From NCBI RefSeq assembly GCF_013373795.3, contig NZ_CP088022.1, positions 2,852,001-2,916,000 of the forward strand: DNA of 64,000 bases. The letters run 5' to 3'. The notes beneath the pieces were generated by a model. The model saw only the letters and a program-made list of their open reading frames with translations. It had not been told where the DNA came from and made no database searches. The stretch is from Bradyrhizobium quebecense. GTDB lineage: Bacteria; Pseudomonadota; Alphaproteobacteria; Rhizobiales; Xanthobacteraceae. Positions 1 through 8,164 of the stretch are shown piece after piece; the stretch's first letter is position 1; each line of letters starts with the position of its first letter. Made by a program: the position numbers and the translations under genes.

Positions 1-111
1 CGGCCAGGTCTTGACCTGCGCTTCGGGGAAGAAATTGGGCACGGCGCACAGGCAGACCACCAGCGCTGTCAGGATAATCCCCAGCGCTCGCCACCGCGTG
101 AAATACAACAT
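1..111 (-). CDS. secD: SecD, N-terminal fragment (runs off the left edge)
   Basis: Only the first 37 codons are present. They begin MLYFTRWRAL and continue into a hydrophobic stretch (LGIILTALVVCLCAV), the first membrane helix, followed by PNFFPE, as in alphaproteobacterial SecD. SecD works with SecF at the Sec translocon, using the proton motive force to help complete export into the periplasm. The fragment lies 40 bp downstream of yajC on the same strand, the normal yajC-secD order, which supports the call more than the short sequence alone. Confidence 0.85.
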   Translation of the reverse strand, partial: MLYFTRWRALGIILTALVVCLCAVPNFFPEAQVKTWP

Positions 112-151
112 CGAATTGACCTGTCAGATTCGGCAAAAGGCTCCGCGGCAA

Positions 152-508
152 TCAGCTCGCGGATGCCTCGTCCTTGGCATCGCCCTTCGCCGGCTCACCC
201 TTGGTACGCACGCCCGAAATCATCTGGCGCATCTGCCGCACGCGAACGCCGTCCGAAATCTCGAACTCGATCTGGTCGTCGTCGACCACCTTGGTCACCT
301 TGCCGACGAGGCCGCCCGAGGTCACCACGGTGTCGCCGCGGCGGATGTTCTTCACGAGGTCCGCATGGTCGCGCACCTTCCGCTGCTGCGGGCGCAGAAT
401 CAGGAAGTACATGATGACGAAGATCAGCGCGAATGGCAGCAGCGACATCAACATGCTGTTGGTATCAGTGCCAGCTCCAGCCTGAGCAAACGCAGGAGTA
501 ATCAGCAT
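152..508 (-). CDS. yajC: YajC, Sec translocon accessory subunit
   Basis: A 118-aa protein with one N-terminal membrane helix (LLPFALIFVIMYFLILRP) followed by the family signature RPQQRKVRDH and a small cytoplasmic domain (RRGDTVVTSGGLVGKV). YajC associates with SecDF in the inner membrane. I chose the ATG at 508 (MLITPAFAQAG) because a GAGGA ribosome-binding site sits just upstream; an open frame continues to 583 but that extension is not YajC-like. Followed by secD, so probably one operon. Confidence 0.95.
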   Translation of the reverse strand: MLITPAFAQAGAGTDTNSMLMSLLPFALIFVIMYFLILRPQQRKVRDHADLVKNIRRGDTVVTSGGLVGKVTKVVDDDQIEFEISDGVRVRQMRQMISGVRTKGEPAKGDAKDEASAS

Positions 509-698
509 TCGGACGATCCTCGGATAAGACGGGAAAGAACCGGCAGCGCCCTCGGGTTCGGGGCGGTATGGCGGTCCGGACAAATTCGCGCGGACTATAG
601 CGGCCGCGGTCCCAATTGCAACGTTAACGGACCTTCATTTAGGGCGCTTGCGGGACCGCCGCCAGCCCGATAAGGCTGCGCCGTCAGGAACTGGACAA

Positions 699-1682
699 AT
701 GCCGAAAAAAGCCAAGAAAACTCCCAGTAAAACAGCCCGCAAAACCGCCCCTCAAGCTGCCGCCAAGCGTGCCGCAAACGCCGCGACAAAACGCCCGGTA
801 ATGCCGCTCGACGGCGCCACTGCCGAGCGGATCGCGAATGCCCTGGAGACCATTGCGAGCCGCCTTGTGGCCGCCTCCCCGGCCCCCGATCCGGCCGAGT
901 CGTTCGGTGCCGCGGACGCCTTTGTCTGGCATCCGGACGGACGCCTCGCCCCGGTGCCGCGCGTCAGCCGCGTCGAGATCGGCCTGCTCAAGGGTGTCGA
1001 CCGGATGCGCGATATCCTGATGGAGAATACCGAGCGCTTCGCCAACGGACTGCCCGCCAACAATGCGCTGCTGTGGGGCGCCCGCGGCATGGGCAAGTCG
1101 TCGCTGGTCAAGGCGACGCATGCCAGCCTCAATGTCGATCGCAAGCCGGCCGACCGGCTGAAGCTGATCGAGATCCACCGCGAGGACATCGAGAGCCTGC
1201 CCGGCCTGATGGAGCTGCTGCGCAGCTCCTCGTTCCGCTTCATCGTGTTCTGCGACGACCTCTCCTTCGACGGCAACGACGCCTCGTACAAATCGCTCAA
1301 GGCGGTGCTGGAAGGCGGTATCGAGGGACGCCCCGAGAACGTCATCCTCTATGCGACCTCGAACCGGCGGCATCTCTTGGCACGCGAGATGATCGAGAAC
1401 GAGCGCTCGACCGCGATCAATCCGGGCGAAGCGGTGGAAGAGAAGGTGTCGCTGTCGGACCGCTTCGGTCTCTGGCTCGGCTTCCACCGCTGCAGCCAGG
1501 ACGAGTACCTCGCGATGGTGAAGGGCTATTGCGACCATTTCGGCATCGAGATCGCCGAGGACGAAATCGAGCGCGAAGCGCTCGAATGGTCGACCACCCG
1601 CGGCTCGCGCTCCGGCCGCGTCGCCTGGCAGTACACGCAGGAACTCGCCGGCCGGCTCGGCGTGCGGCTGAGCGGGACATAG
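699..1682 (+). CDS. DUF815-family AAA+ ATPase
   Basis: A 327-aa protein with a Lys/Thr/Ala-rich basic N-terminus (MPKKAKKTPSKTARK), then a P-loop (GARGMGKSS, about residue 130), a Walker-B-like FIVFCDDLSF and an ATSNRR sensor-like motif. This is the layout of DUF815 ATP-binding proteins, which are widespread in alphaproteobacteria and whose cellular role is not established. The basic tail suggests nucleic-acid or membrane contact, which is inference. The gene is divergent from yajC. Start chosen at MPKKAKK; an upstream start at 648 would add 17 residues. Confidence 0.85.
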   Translation: MPKKAKKTPSKTARKTAPQAAAKRAANAATKRPVMPLDGATAERIANALETIASRLVAASPAPDPAESFGAADAFVWHPDGRLAPVPRVSRVEIGLLKGVDRMRDILMENTERFANGLPANNALLWGARGMGKSSLVKATHASLNVDRKPADRLKLIEIHREDIESLPGLMELLRSSSFRFIVFCDDLSFDGNDASYKSLKAVLEGGIEGRPENVILYATSNRRHLLAREMIENERSTAINPGEAVEEKVSLSDRFGLWLGFHRCSQDEYLAMVKGYCDHFGIEIAEDEIEREALEWSTTRGSRSGRVAWQYTQELAGRLGVRLSGT

Positions 1683-1748
1683 CACGAGCCGCACGACCGG
1701 CAAGTCGCAGGCCTTCTGGATTCGGTGCGGCATGGGTACACTCGACGC

Positions 1749-2228
1749 ATGCCGACCGAACCCAGCACGACTGCGAGACAATGTGGCGAGTGCACCGCTT
1801 GCTGCGATGGCTGGCTGAAAATCCGGATACGTGGCCACGACGTCCATCCGGGGCAGCCGTGCCCGTTCAGCAGCGCGGGCAAATGCACGATCTACGACGA
1901 GCGTCCGGTCGATCCGTGCCGGAAGTTCGTCTGCGGCTGGCTTACGCCGACAAGCCCGCTGCCCGACTGGATGCGTCCGGATAGATCCGATGTCATCTTT
2001 CTTCCGGCAAGCTTTGTCTGGCGCACCATTCCAGTCGACGTTGCGGTTGCCATCGGCGCTCATCCGAAAGCCAAGGCGCGCGCGTGGCTGGAAGCCTTCA
2101 GCCGCGACGCGCGCCGTCCCCTGCTGCTGCAATCGGACGGGGATTGGCACGCTTTTGGACCGCCGCAATTCCTGAGCGACATGGTCGAGCGTCTCTCAGA
2201 CGAGCGAGACCCCTGGCAACCGGTCTAG
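1749..2228 (+). CDS. YkgJ-family cysteine-cluster protein
   Basis: A 159-aa protein with an N-terminal cysteine cluster, CGECTACCDGW, followed by PCPF, GKCTIYDERP and DPCRKFVCGW. This is the pattern of the YkgJ/CxxCxxCC family, proposed to bind zinc or an iron-sulfur cluster. The C-terminal half shows no catalytic motif that I recognise. Start taken as the ATG at 1749 (MPTEPSTTARQ). It lies 66 bp after the DUF815 ATPase on the same strand and may be co-transcribed. The biochemical role is unknown. Confidence 0.8.
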   Translation: MPTEPSTTARQCGECTACCDGWLKIRIRGHDVHPGQPCPFSSAGKCTIYDERPVDPCRKFVCGWLTPTSPLPDWMRPDRSDVIFLPASFVWRTIPVDVAVAIGAHPKAKARAWLEAFSRDARRPLLLQSDGDWHAFGPPQFLSDMVERLSDERDPWQPV

Positions 2229-2586
2229 GCCTCGCGTCAGTCGCGAGTTCGCTGCGAATTCGACAGAAGTTGGCATCCATAATTCCAATACCAACTCCCA
2301 TTTTTTGCATCGCAATATTTTATATCAGCATTGCTGTCTTATTTTTTGGATTGAATTTCTGATCAGGCATTCAACCACATGCATGTAAGTCAAATCTTAT
2401 TCCTAAACGCATGATGCGACAAATTGATGCAGTGCAATAGTATCATAGTACCATTTAAGTCACATCGAGTGTTTATCTGCCTTAGCTCGTCCGCATCCAT
2501 GTATCTGGTGTGTGGTATACATTAACGTTCCTCCACTTTGTGACCCTCAGCACACCGCTGAGGAGATCCGACAAAGGGGGGATTAG
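2229..2586 (+). promoter_or_regulatory. AT-rich porin leader with stem-loop
   Basis: This 358-bp gap is much more AT-rich than its surroundings and holds no convincing gene. Positions 2545-2563 form a perfect 7-bp stem (CCTCAGC / GCTGAGG, loop ACACC) ending 23 bases before the porin start, and a purine-rich AAAGGGGGG ribosome-binding site follows. A transcribed hairpin in the 5' leader of a porin gene is a plausible site for small-RNA or translational control; that function is inferred. Confidence 0.4.
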
Positions 2587-4212
2587 ATGAAGAAGGGACT
2601 TCTCGCCGGAACCGCACTCGCGGCAATCGGCCTGGCGCTCACGCAACAGCCGGTGCAGGCAGCAACGCTCGACGACGTAATGGCGCGTCTGGATGCGCTC
2701 GAACGAAACAATGCGAAGCTCGCGAAGGAGAATGCACAACTCCGGGATCGCGTGAACAACATCACAAGCCGCAGCGCCGCGCCCCCTGCGGCAACCACAA
2801 CGCCAAAGGGCAACCCGGTGCAGCATGCCGGCGTCGCGCCCTCCCCGACACCGGCTCCGGAGCATGCCGTCGTCAGCATCGGAGGTGCGCCGCTCTACAG
2901 CAAGGCGCCGGGCGGCAACGCCTTCGTCGACAACACCACCGTCACGCTCTACGGCCACGTGGATCTATCCGGCGACGTCTTCAATGCAGGCGTGTTCGAT
3001 CAGGGCACCAAGTTCGGCGTGGCAAGCAACCTCACCTTTTTCGGCGTCCACGCGCGTCACGATCTCGCACCGTATGGCTTCGCCGGGTGGGCCGCCGTCG
3101 CCCAGTTTGAATCCCTCGTCGAGGTCGCCGCGGTGCCGACCGAGCGTGCCGCGCTCGGAACGCGCGACAGCTTCATCGGCATGGCAACGCCGTGGGGCAC
3201 GATCAAGGCTGGCAAATCGGATACACCCTACAAGAAAGCCACATCGAAGTTCGATCCGTTCTCGGCGACGCTCGGCGACTACAACTCGATCATGGGCAAT
3301 ACCGGCGGCGACCTGCGTGCGGAGTTCGATTGGCGTGCGGCCCATGCTCTCTGGTACGAATCGCCGGTCTGGAACGGCTTCCAGACCACACTGATGATCT
3401 CGCCCGGGCAGAACACCGCAAAGGACAACAGCGATTTCGCGCTCGGCGACTTCAACTGCCCCGCCACGTCCGCGCGCGGCAGCGGCAGCGGCTTCCCGCT
3501 GACAGCGGCGCCCGAAGGCTGTACCGACGGCTCGTATGGCAACCTGTACAGCGCCTCGCTGACCTACAATCAGGGACCGTTCACGGCGGTCGCTGCCTAC
3601 GAGATGCATGAGGGCACCAATCGCACCGGCGATGAAGCCGTCACGCCGTTGAGCAACGGCGGCGTGCTGATCGTTCCGCCGGGAGCCGTCGGCATCGCCA
3701 ACGAATGGGCCGCGAAGATCGGCGCCGGGTATCGCCTCGACGACGGCATCGGCAAGCTGCAGCTCTACGGCATCTACGAGGTGATGCGGCGCGAGAACAC
3801 CGTGGCCGACTTCAACGAGCGGTCGCGCGACGGCTACTTCCTCAGCGCCACCCAGAGCGTCGGCGCCTGGGACGTCAGCGCGTCATGGGCCCACGCCAAC
3901 GCCTCTCCCGGCTCGCCCGGCACCGGCGTGCTCAACAACTACACCGTCACTCCGGCACCGGGATCGGCCGACTTTGCGCTCAACACGCTCGACAGCAGCG
4001 CCGATCAATATGCGGCCGGCGTCAAGTACCACTTCAGCCCGTTTGCGACCTGGTATCTTGTCGGCAGTTACCTGCGCAACGGCCCCGGCGCGCATTACTG
4101 CCTCGGCGTGAGCGGTCATGGGTATGGCATATGCGGCCGCGACGCCAACAACAACGTGGTCGCCGGCAACAAGGCGAGCGCCGTGACCACCGGCATGACC
4201 TTCGACTTCTAG
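2587..4212 (+). CDS. Outer-membrane porin with N-terminal coiled coil
   Basis: A 541-aa protein with a Sec signal peptide (MKKGLLAGTALAAIGLALTQ, cleaved after VQAA), a short coiled coil (LDALERNNAKLAKENAQLRD), an Ala/Pro-rich linker, then a beta-barrel of the Gram-negative porin type (VTLYGHVDLSGDV, FIGMATPWGTIKAGK) ending in the terminal phenylalanine signature TGMTFDF. The coiled coil suggests trimer association or contact with peptidoglycan. Two pairs of cysteines in predicted surface regions (FNCPAT with EGCTDG; HYCLG with GICGRD) could form disulfides. Substrate unknown. Monocistronic, with a strong terminator after it. Confidence 0.85.
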   Translation: MKKGLLAGTALAAIGLALTQQPVQAATLDDVMARLDALERNNAKLAKENAQLRDRVNNITSRSAAPPAATTTPKGNPVQHAGVAPSPTPAPEHAVVSIGGAPLYSKAPGGNAFVDNTTVTLYGHVDLSGDVFNAGVFDQGTKFGVASNLTFFGVHARHDLAPYGFAGWAAVAQFESLVEVAAVPTERAALGTRDSFIGMATPWGTIKAGKSDTPYKKATSKFDPFSATLGDYNSIMGNTGGDLRAEFDWRAAHALWYESPVWNGFQTTLMISPGQNTAKDNSDFALGDFNCPATSARGSGSGFPLTAAPEGCTDGSYGNLYSASLTYNQGPFTAVAAYEMHEGTNRTGDEAVTPLSNGGVLIVPPGAVGIANEWAAKIGAGYRLDDGIGKLQLYGIYEVMRRENTVADFNERSRDGYFLSATQSVGAWDVSASWAHANASPGSPGTGVLNNYTVTPAPGSADFALNTLDSSADQYAAGVKYHFSPFATWYLVGSYLRNGPGAHYCLGVSGHGYGICGRDANNNVVAGNKASAVTTGMTFDF

Positions 4213-4221
4213 ATCAAACAA

Positions 4222-4249
4222 AACGGGGGAGGCTTGCGCCTCCCCCGTT
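4222..4249. terminator. Bidirectional rho-independent terminator
   Basis: A perfect 12-bp stem (AACGGGGGAGGC / GCCTCCCCCGTT) with loop TTGC lies just after the porin stop codon. T-rich tracts follow on both strands, so it can serve the porin on the plus strand and the convergent nlpD on the minus strand. Confidence 0.85.
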
Positions 4250-4286
4250 GTCTTTGTTGTGAGACTTGGAAGTCCCGGCGCGCAAC

Positions 4287-5669
4287 TTACGCGCCGTTGA
4301 GGAACTGGAGCGGATCGACCGGAGACGATCCCTTGCGAATTTCGAAGTGGAGCTGCGGCGAGCCCGCCTCGCCCGACTGGCCCGACTTGGCGATCACCTG
4401 GCCGCGCTTGATGGTATCGCCGCGCTTCACCAGGATTTCGCTCGTATGGGCGTAGGCGGTGACATAGCCGTTGGAATGGCGAACCAGCACGAGATTGCCG
4501 TAGCCCTTCAGCTCATTGCCCGAATAGGCGACGACGCCGTCCTCGGCCGCTTTCACCGGCGTGCCTTCGGGCACCGCGACGTTGATGCCGTCATTGACCT
4601 TGCCGTTGGTTTTCGAGCCGTAGGCTGTGATGACCTTGCCGCGCACCGGCCAGCGGAACGTCGGCAATGCGCCGGTGGCTTCGCTCGACTTGGTGACAAC
4701 GGGCGCTTCTGCGGCGGCCGCCGGCTGTTCGACGGTCGCGGTTGGCTGAACCAGCCGCGCGCTCTGCTGCGGCAGCGCAGTGGCGACGACCTTCGGGGCC
4801 GCCATCGCCGGTGCCGGGGCAACCGCAACCGGTGCGGCAGCAACGCCTTGCGCAACCGGCGCCGGGGCCGGGGCCGCCATCGCGGTCTTGGCGCCCGGCA
4901 CCACCAGCTTCATGCCGAGGCTGAGCCGTGCCGACTGATCGAGATTGTTGGCGCGGGCAAGCTCAGCCACGGGAATGTGGTGCTGGCGCGCGATGCTGTG
5001 CAGCGTGTCGCCGCGATTAACGTAGTGGACGCCGGCGGGCGCTGCTGCCACGGCAACGGGCCGCGTGGCCGGCGCAGCCATCGCCGGCGCTGCTGCGGCG
5101 GCCATCGGGCGCGGAATGACCAGCTGCTGGCCGGGCGACAGCGCGCGCGGTCCCTTGTAGCCATTGGCGCGCAGGATCTCGGCGGTCGAGACATTGTAGC
5201 GGCGCGCCAGCAATTCGAGCGTATCGCTGGTGCCGACGATGATGGTGGTGCCGCTGTGTCCGGCGTGCGCAGCCGCGACAGATTGCGGAACAGTGCCGGT
5301 GGCCTCGATCTGCGGGCGCGCAGTCGGCGGCGTGTAGGACGAAAGCCCGCGCCCTCCTCCGGAGACGCCAGCGTTGGCGACCGGGTAGGACTGCGGCGCC
5401 GCAACCGGCGGCGGCAGCGGCTGTGATTGGTACTGTGAATATTGCGGTTGCGTTCGCGGCCGCGCGTATTGCGGCAGCTCGCGCGGCGGCTGTGCCTGCA
5501 CGGTGCCGGTCGGCTGCGGATCAAACGCAAACGGATTTTGCGAGTAGGAGTTTTGCGAGAAGCGCGACGACATGTCGGCGCTGCAACCGGCAAAAGCCAT
5601 GGACATCAGCGTCAGCACCGCGACCTGCGGTACGCGACGCGAGCGAAGCAACTCGACAACCCCAGACAT
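4287..5669 (-). CDS. nlpD: NlpD-like lipoprotein with two LysM domains and a degenerate LytM (M23) domain
   Basis: A 460-aa lipoprotein: lipobox MAFAGC (Cys29), a Pro/Gln-rich linker, LysM repeats near residues 140-190 and 210-260, an Ala/Pro linker, and a C-terminal M23/LytM domain (about 345-456). The LytM domain keeps AYAHT and LHFEIR, but the first metal-binding motif reads VNDGINVAVP, with Asn in place of the usual His and Asp. It is therefore probably an activator of cell-wall amidases, like NlpD/EnvC, rather than an active peptidase. It lies downstream of pcm and surE, matching the surE-pcm-nlpD order known from other Proteobacteria. Confidence 0.85.
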   Translation of the reverse strand: MSGVVELLRSRRVPQVAVLTLMSMAFAGCSADMSSRFSQNSYSQNPFAFDPQPTGTVQAQPPRELPQYARPRTQPQYSQYQSQPLPPPVAAPQSYPVANAGVSGGGRGLSSYTPPTARPQIEATGTVPQSVAAAHAGHSGTTIIVGTSDTLELLARRYNVSTAEILRANGYKGPRALSPGQQLVIPRPMAAAAAPAMAAPATRPVAVAAAPAGVHYVNRGDTLHSIARQHHIPVAELARANNLDQSARLSLGMKLVVPGAKTAMAAPAPAPVAQGVAAAPVAVAPAPAMAAPKVVATALPQQSARLVQPTATVEQPAAAAEAPVVTKSSEATGALPTFRWPVRGKVITAYGSKTNGKVNDGINVAVPEGTPVKAAEDGVVAYSGNELKGYGNLVLVRHSNGYVTAYAHTSEILVKRGDTIKRGQVIAKSGQSGEAGSPQLHFEIRKGSSPVDPLQFLNGA

Positions 5670-5778
5670 GGTTACTCACTCGTACGCAACAAAAGACTGT
5701 TTTGAGTAAACACCTCGCGAGTAAATAACCGCTTAACCCTGCGAATAAGGCGTTGGCGCCAAGCAGCAAATCGCGAAA

Positions 5779-6435
5779 TTACAATTCGCGGGCGATTCCC
5801 GGCAGCGCCGGCACAAAGCGGACGTCGACCAATTCCTTGCGGTCGAAACCGCTCTGCGTCCGCACCACGCGGACCAGGGTCTGGGTACCCTGATGCGGCC
5901 CGACCGGGGCGATCAGGATGCCGCCCGGATCGAGCCGCTCCAGCAGCTTCTCCGGGATCTGCTCCATCGCCGCGGTGACGATGATGCGGTCGAAATCGCC
6001 GGCCCCGGCCGGAACGTCGAAGCCGTCGCCGAGCAGCACCTCGATGTTGTAATAGCCCAGCTTTTCGAGGCGCTTGCGGGCACTGTCGGCCAGCGTCCGG
6101 TAGCGCTCGATGGTCAGAACCTGTTTGCACAGCCGGGACAGCACGGCCGCCTGATAGCCCGAGCCGGTGCCGATCTCGAGCACGCGGTGGTCCTTCTGCA
6201 GCTGCAGCTGCTCGGTCATGTAGGCCACGACGAAAGGCTGGCTGATGGTCTGCCCGCAGGCGATCCCAAGCGCACTGTCGCGGTAGGCCTCGTTGCGATC
6301 GCGCGGATCGACGAACACCTCGCGCGGCACCTCCTCCATGGTGCGCAATACCGCCTGATCGCTCACCCCTCGCCGCCGCAGGGTGAGCTGAAACATCATC
6401 TTCTCGGTCGGATCGGGCTTCACGGCCATGTTCAT
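5779..6435 (-). CDS. pcm: Protein-L-isoaspartate O-methyltransferase
   Basis: A 218-aa protein with the SAM-binding motif [16 protein letters not shown], preceded by the family motifs EVFVDP and [14 protein letters not shown], and ending [18 protein letters not shown]. It repairs isoaspartyl residues in aged proteins using S-adenosylmethionine, in the cytosol. I chose the ATG at 6435 ([11 protein letters not shown]); open frame continues upstream to 6528 but the extra residues do not resemble the family. It lies 109 bp upstream of nlpD on the same strand. Confidence 0.93.
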   Translation of the reverse strand: MNMAVKPDPTEKMMFQLTLRRRGVSDQAVLRTMEEVPREVFVDPRDRNEAYRDSALGIACGQTISQPFVVAYMTEQLQLQKDHRVLEIGTGSGYQAAVLSRLCKQVLTIERYRTLADSARKRLEKLGYYNIEVLLGDGFDVPAGAGDFDRIIVTAAMEQIPEKLLERLDPGGILIAPVGPHQGTQTLVRVVRTQSGFDRKELVDVRFVPALPGIAREL

Positions 6436-6810
6436 CAGCGTCTCTAGGCGGGCAGCGCGGAATCTTGCCCTGGCTTGATGCCATTGAAATCCGAAATACC
6501 GCGTTAAGGAAAAATTTCCCGTCACCATTTGTTCCCGGTCAGGAACCAGCAGTCCGATTTCGTGTTGGCGCCCACACGGCAGCTTCCCATATAATCGACA
6601 GCAATGCGCGGCTAACGCCCGGGCGCGCCGGGCTCTGGTTGTACGATTTGCACCCGGTCGGAGACTGGACGAATCCTGCGCAACAAAGTCGGTCAGAACG
6701 ATCCGGCGACGCAGCGTCGCGCGCTGGAAACCGGCTAATTCCCAAACGTTTGCGTTGCGCCTTATAGTGTTATTTGCGAGCCTATTTCAGGGACGGGCAG
6801 GGATTCCATC
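6436..6810. promoter_or_regulatory. Divergent intergenic region between pcm and the receiver gene
   Basis: A 375-bp gap between divergently transcribed genes with no convincing coding frame. It contains a perfect 10-bp palindrome, CAAACGTTTG, at 6743-6752, about 58 bp before the receiver gene, followed by a CCTTATAGTG stretch that could be a -10 region. The palindrome is a candidate operator; nothing else stands out. Confidence 0.3.
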
Positions 6811-7188
6811 ATGACAGCGACACGGCCGGCGGGCTGTTCAGTTTTCCTCGTGGAGGACGAGGTCATGATCCGGATGATGGTCGCCGACATGCTGGAAGAG
6901 CTCGGCCATAGCGTCGCGGCCGAGGCCGGCGAGATCGGCGAAGCGGTCAAGCTCGCGCAATCGACCGAATTCGACCTCGCGATCCTGGACGTCAACGTCA
7001 ATGGCAAGGTGATCACCCCGGTTGCCGAGCTGATCAACGCCCGCAACCGCCCCTTCATCTTCGCGACCGGTTATGGTTCGTCCGGCCTACCCCCGGAGTA
7101 TCGCGATCGTCCGGCGCTGCAAAAGCCCTTCCAGCTGGAAACGCTGGCGCAGGCAATCTCCAGCGCGATGAAGGGCGCGCCGGTTTAA
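6811..7188 (+). CDS. Stand-alone response-regulator receiver domain protein
   Basis: A 125-aa single-domain receiver. It has the acidic pair in FLVEDEVMI, the phospho-acceptor Asp in LAILDVNV, the conserved Thr/Gly stretch FATGYGS and the Lys in LQKPF. No output domain follows, so it presumably acts by protein-protein contact in a phosphorelay, as do many alphaproteobacterial single-domain receivers. No histidine kinase is nearby. It is the only gene on this strand between pcm and surE and breaks up an otherwise conserved minus-strand cluster. Confidence 0.88.
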   Translation: MTATRPAGCSVFLVEDEVMIRMMVADMLEELGHSVAAEAGEIGEAVKLAQSTEFDLAILDVNVNGKVITPVAELINARNRPFIFATGYGSSGLPPEYRDRPALQKPFQLETLAQAISSAMKGAPV

Positions 7189-7204
7189 ACCTCACCCGCA
7201 TTCG

Positions 7205-7289
7205 TAGCCCGGACGCAGCGAAGCGAAATCCGGGACCGCTCTATGCGTTAGAGATTTCCCCGGATTTCGCTGTGCTTCATCCGGGCTAC
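7205..7289. repeat. Long imperfect palindromic repeat (rhizobial type)
   Basis: The arms GTAGCCCGGACGCAGCGAAG and its near-complement ending in ATCCGGGCTAC are joined by about 25 bp, giving a long hairpin. It lies between convergent genes (receiver and surE), so it may also act as a terminator. From general knowledge, this kind of GTAGCCCGGATG palindrome recurs many times in Bradyrhizobium and Rhodopseudomonas genomes. Confidence 0.7.
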
Positions 7290-7302
7290 AGATTCCCCAG
7301 CA

Positions 7303-8070
7303 TCACCTCAACGTCGCGGTCAGCGCTTCCGAAAATGCCTCATCGGTGCGGTCGAGCCGCAGCGGCGTCACCGAGACGTAGCGCGCGGCAAGCGCGGCGA
7401 GATCGGTGCCTTCGGCCGGCGCATCCATCATCGCCGCGCGCTCGAAGCCGATCCAGAAATACGGATTGCCGCGTCCGTCGTGACGGCGATCGATCTTCAG
7501 GAAACCTTGATTGCGCTTGCCCTGCCGTGTGATCCGGATGCCCTTGACGTCATCGGGCATGCAGGACGGGAAGTTGACATTGATGACGGTGTTGCGGGGA
7601 ACGCCTGCGCCAATCACCTTGCTGATGATGTCGGGTCCGAATTTCAGCGCGGTGTCCCACAGCGGCGCGTTGCGCGTCTCGATCGAAAACTCCTGCGACA
7701 ACGCAAACGACGGAAAGCCCAGGATGGTGCCTTCCAGCGCGCCGGCGATGGTGCCGGAATAGACCACGTCCTCGGCGACGTTGCGGCCCTTGTTGACGCC
7801 GCTCAGCACGAGATCGGGCAGCTTGTCTCCGAGAATATGGCGCGCGCCCATGATGACGCAATCGGTCGGCGTGCCGCGCACCGCGAAGTGACGCGGGCCC
7901 ACTTCGCGCAGACGCAGCGGATCGTTGAGCGACAGCGAATGCGAGACGCCGGACTGGTCGAGCTCGGGGGCGACGATCCAGACGTCGTCGGACAATGAGC
8001 GTGCGATCTGCTCGACGACCTGCAGGCCGGGGGCGTGGATGCCGTCATCATTGGTGCAGAGAATTCGCAT
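7303..8070 (-). CDS. surE: 5'/3'-nucleotidase SurE
   Basis: A 255-aa protein beginning MRILCTNDDGIHAPGL, with the metal-binding Asp pair in TNDDG, the GTPTDC motif, SGVNKGRN and the usual C-terminal domain with DRRHDGRGNPYFW. SurE dephosphorylates nucleoside monophosphates in the cytosol, often in stationary-phase survival. It is followed downstream by pcm and nlpD, separated only by the oppositely oriented receiver gene. The start is the only good ATG. Confidence 0.95.
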   Translation of the reverse strand: MRILCTNDDGIHAPGLQVVEQIARSLSDDVWIVAPELDQSGVSHSLSLNDPLRLREVGPRHFAVRGTPTDCVIMGARHILGDKLPDLVLSGVNKGRNVAEDVVYSGTIAGALEGTILGFPSFALSQEFSIETRNAPLWDTALKFGPDIISKVIGAGVPRNTVINVNFPSCMPDDVKGIRITRQGKRNQGFLKIDRRHDGRGNPYFWIGFERAAMMDAPAEGTDLAALAARYVSVTPLRLDRTDEAFSEALTATLR

Positions 8071-8164
8071 CCGTCAAAGTGCCTCTTGTTCCGATTCGAC
8101 GCCGGTTTCTTGAATTGCGGTTTCTTGAGTTGCGGTGTCTCGAGTTGATTGCCGTCTTAACCGG

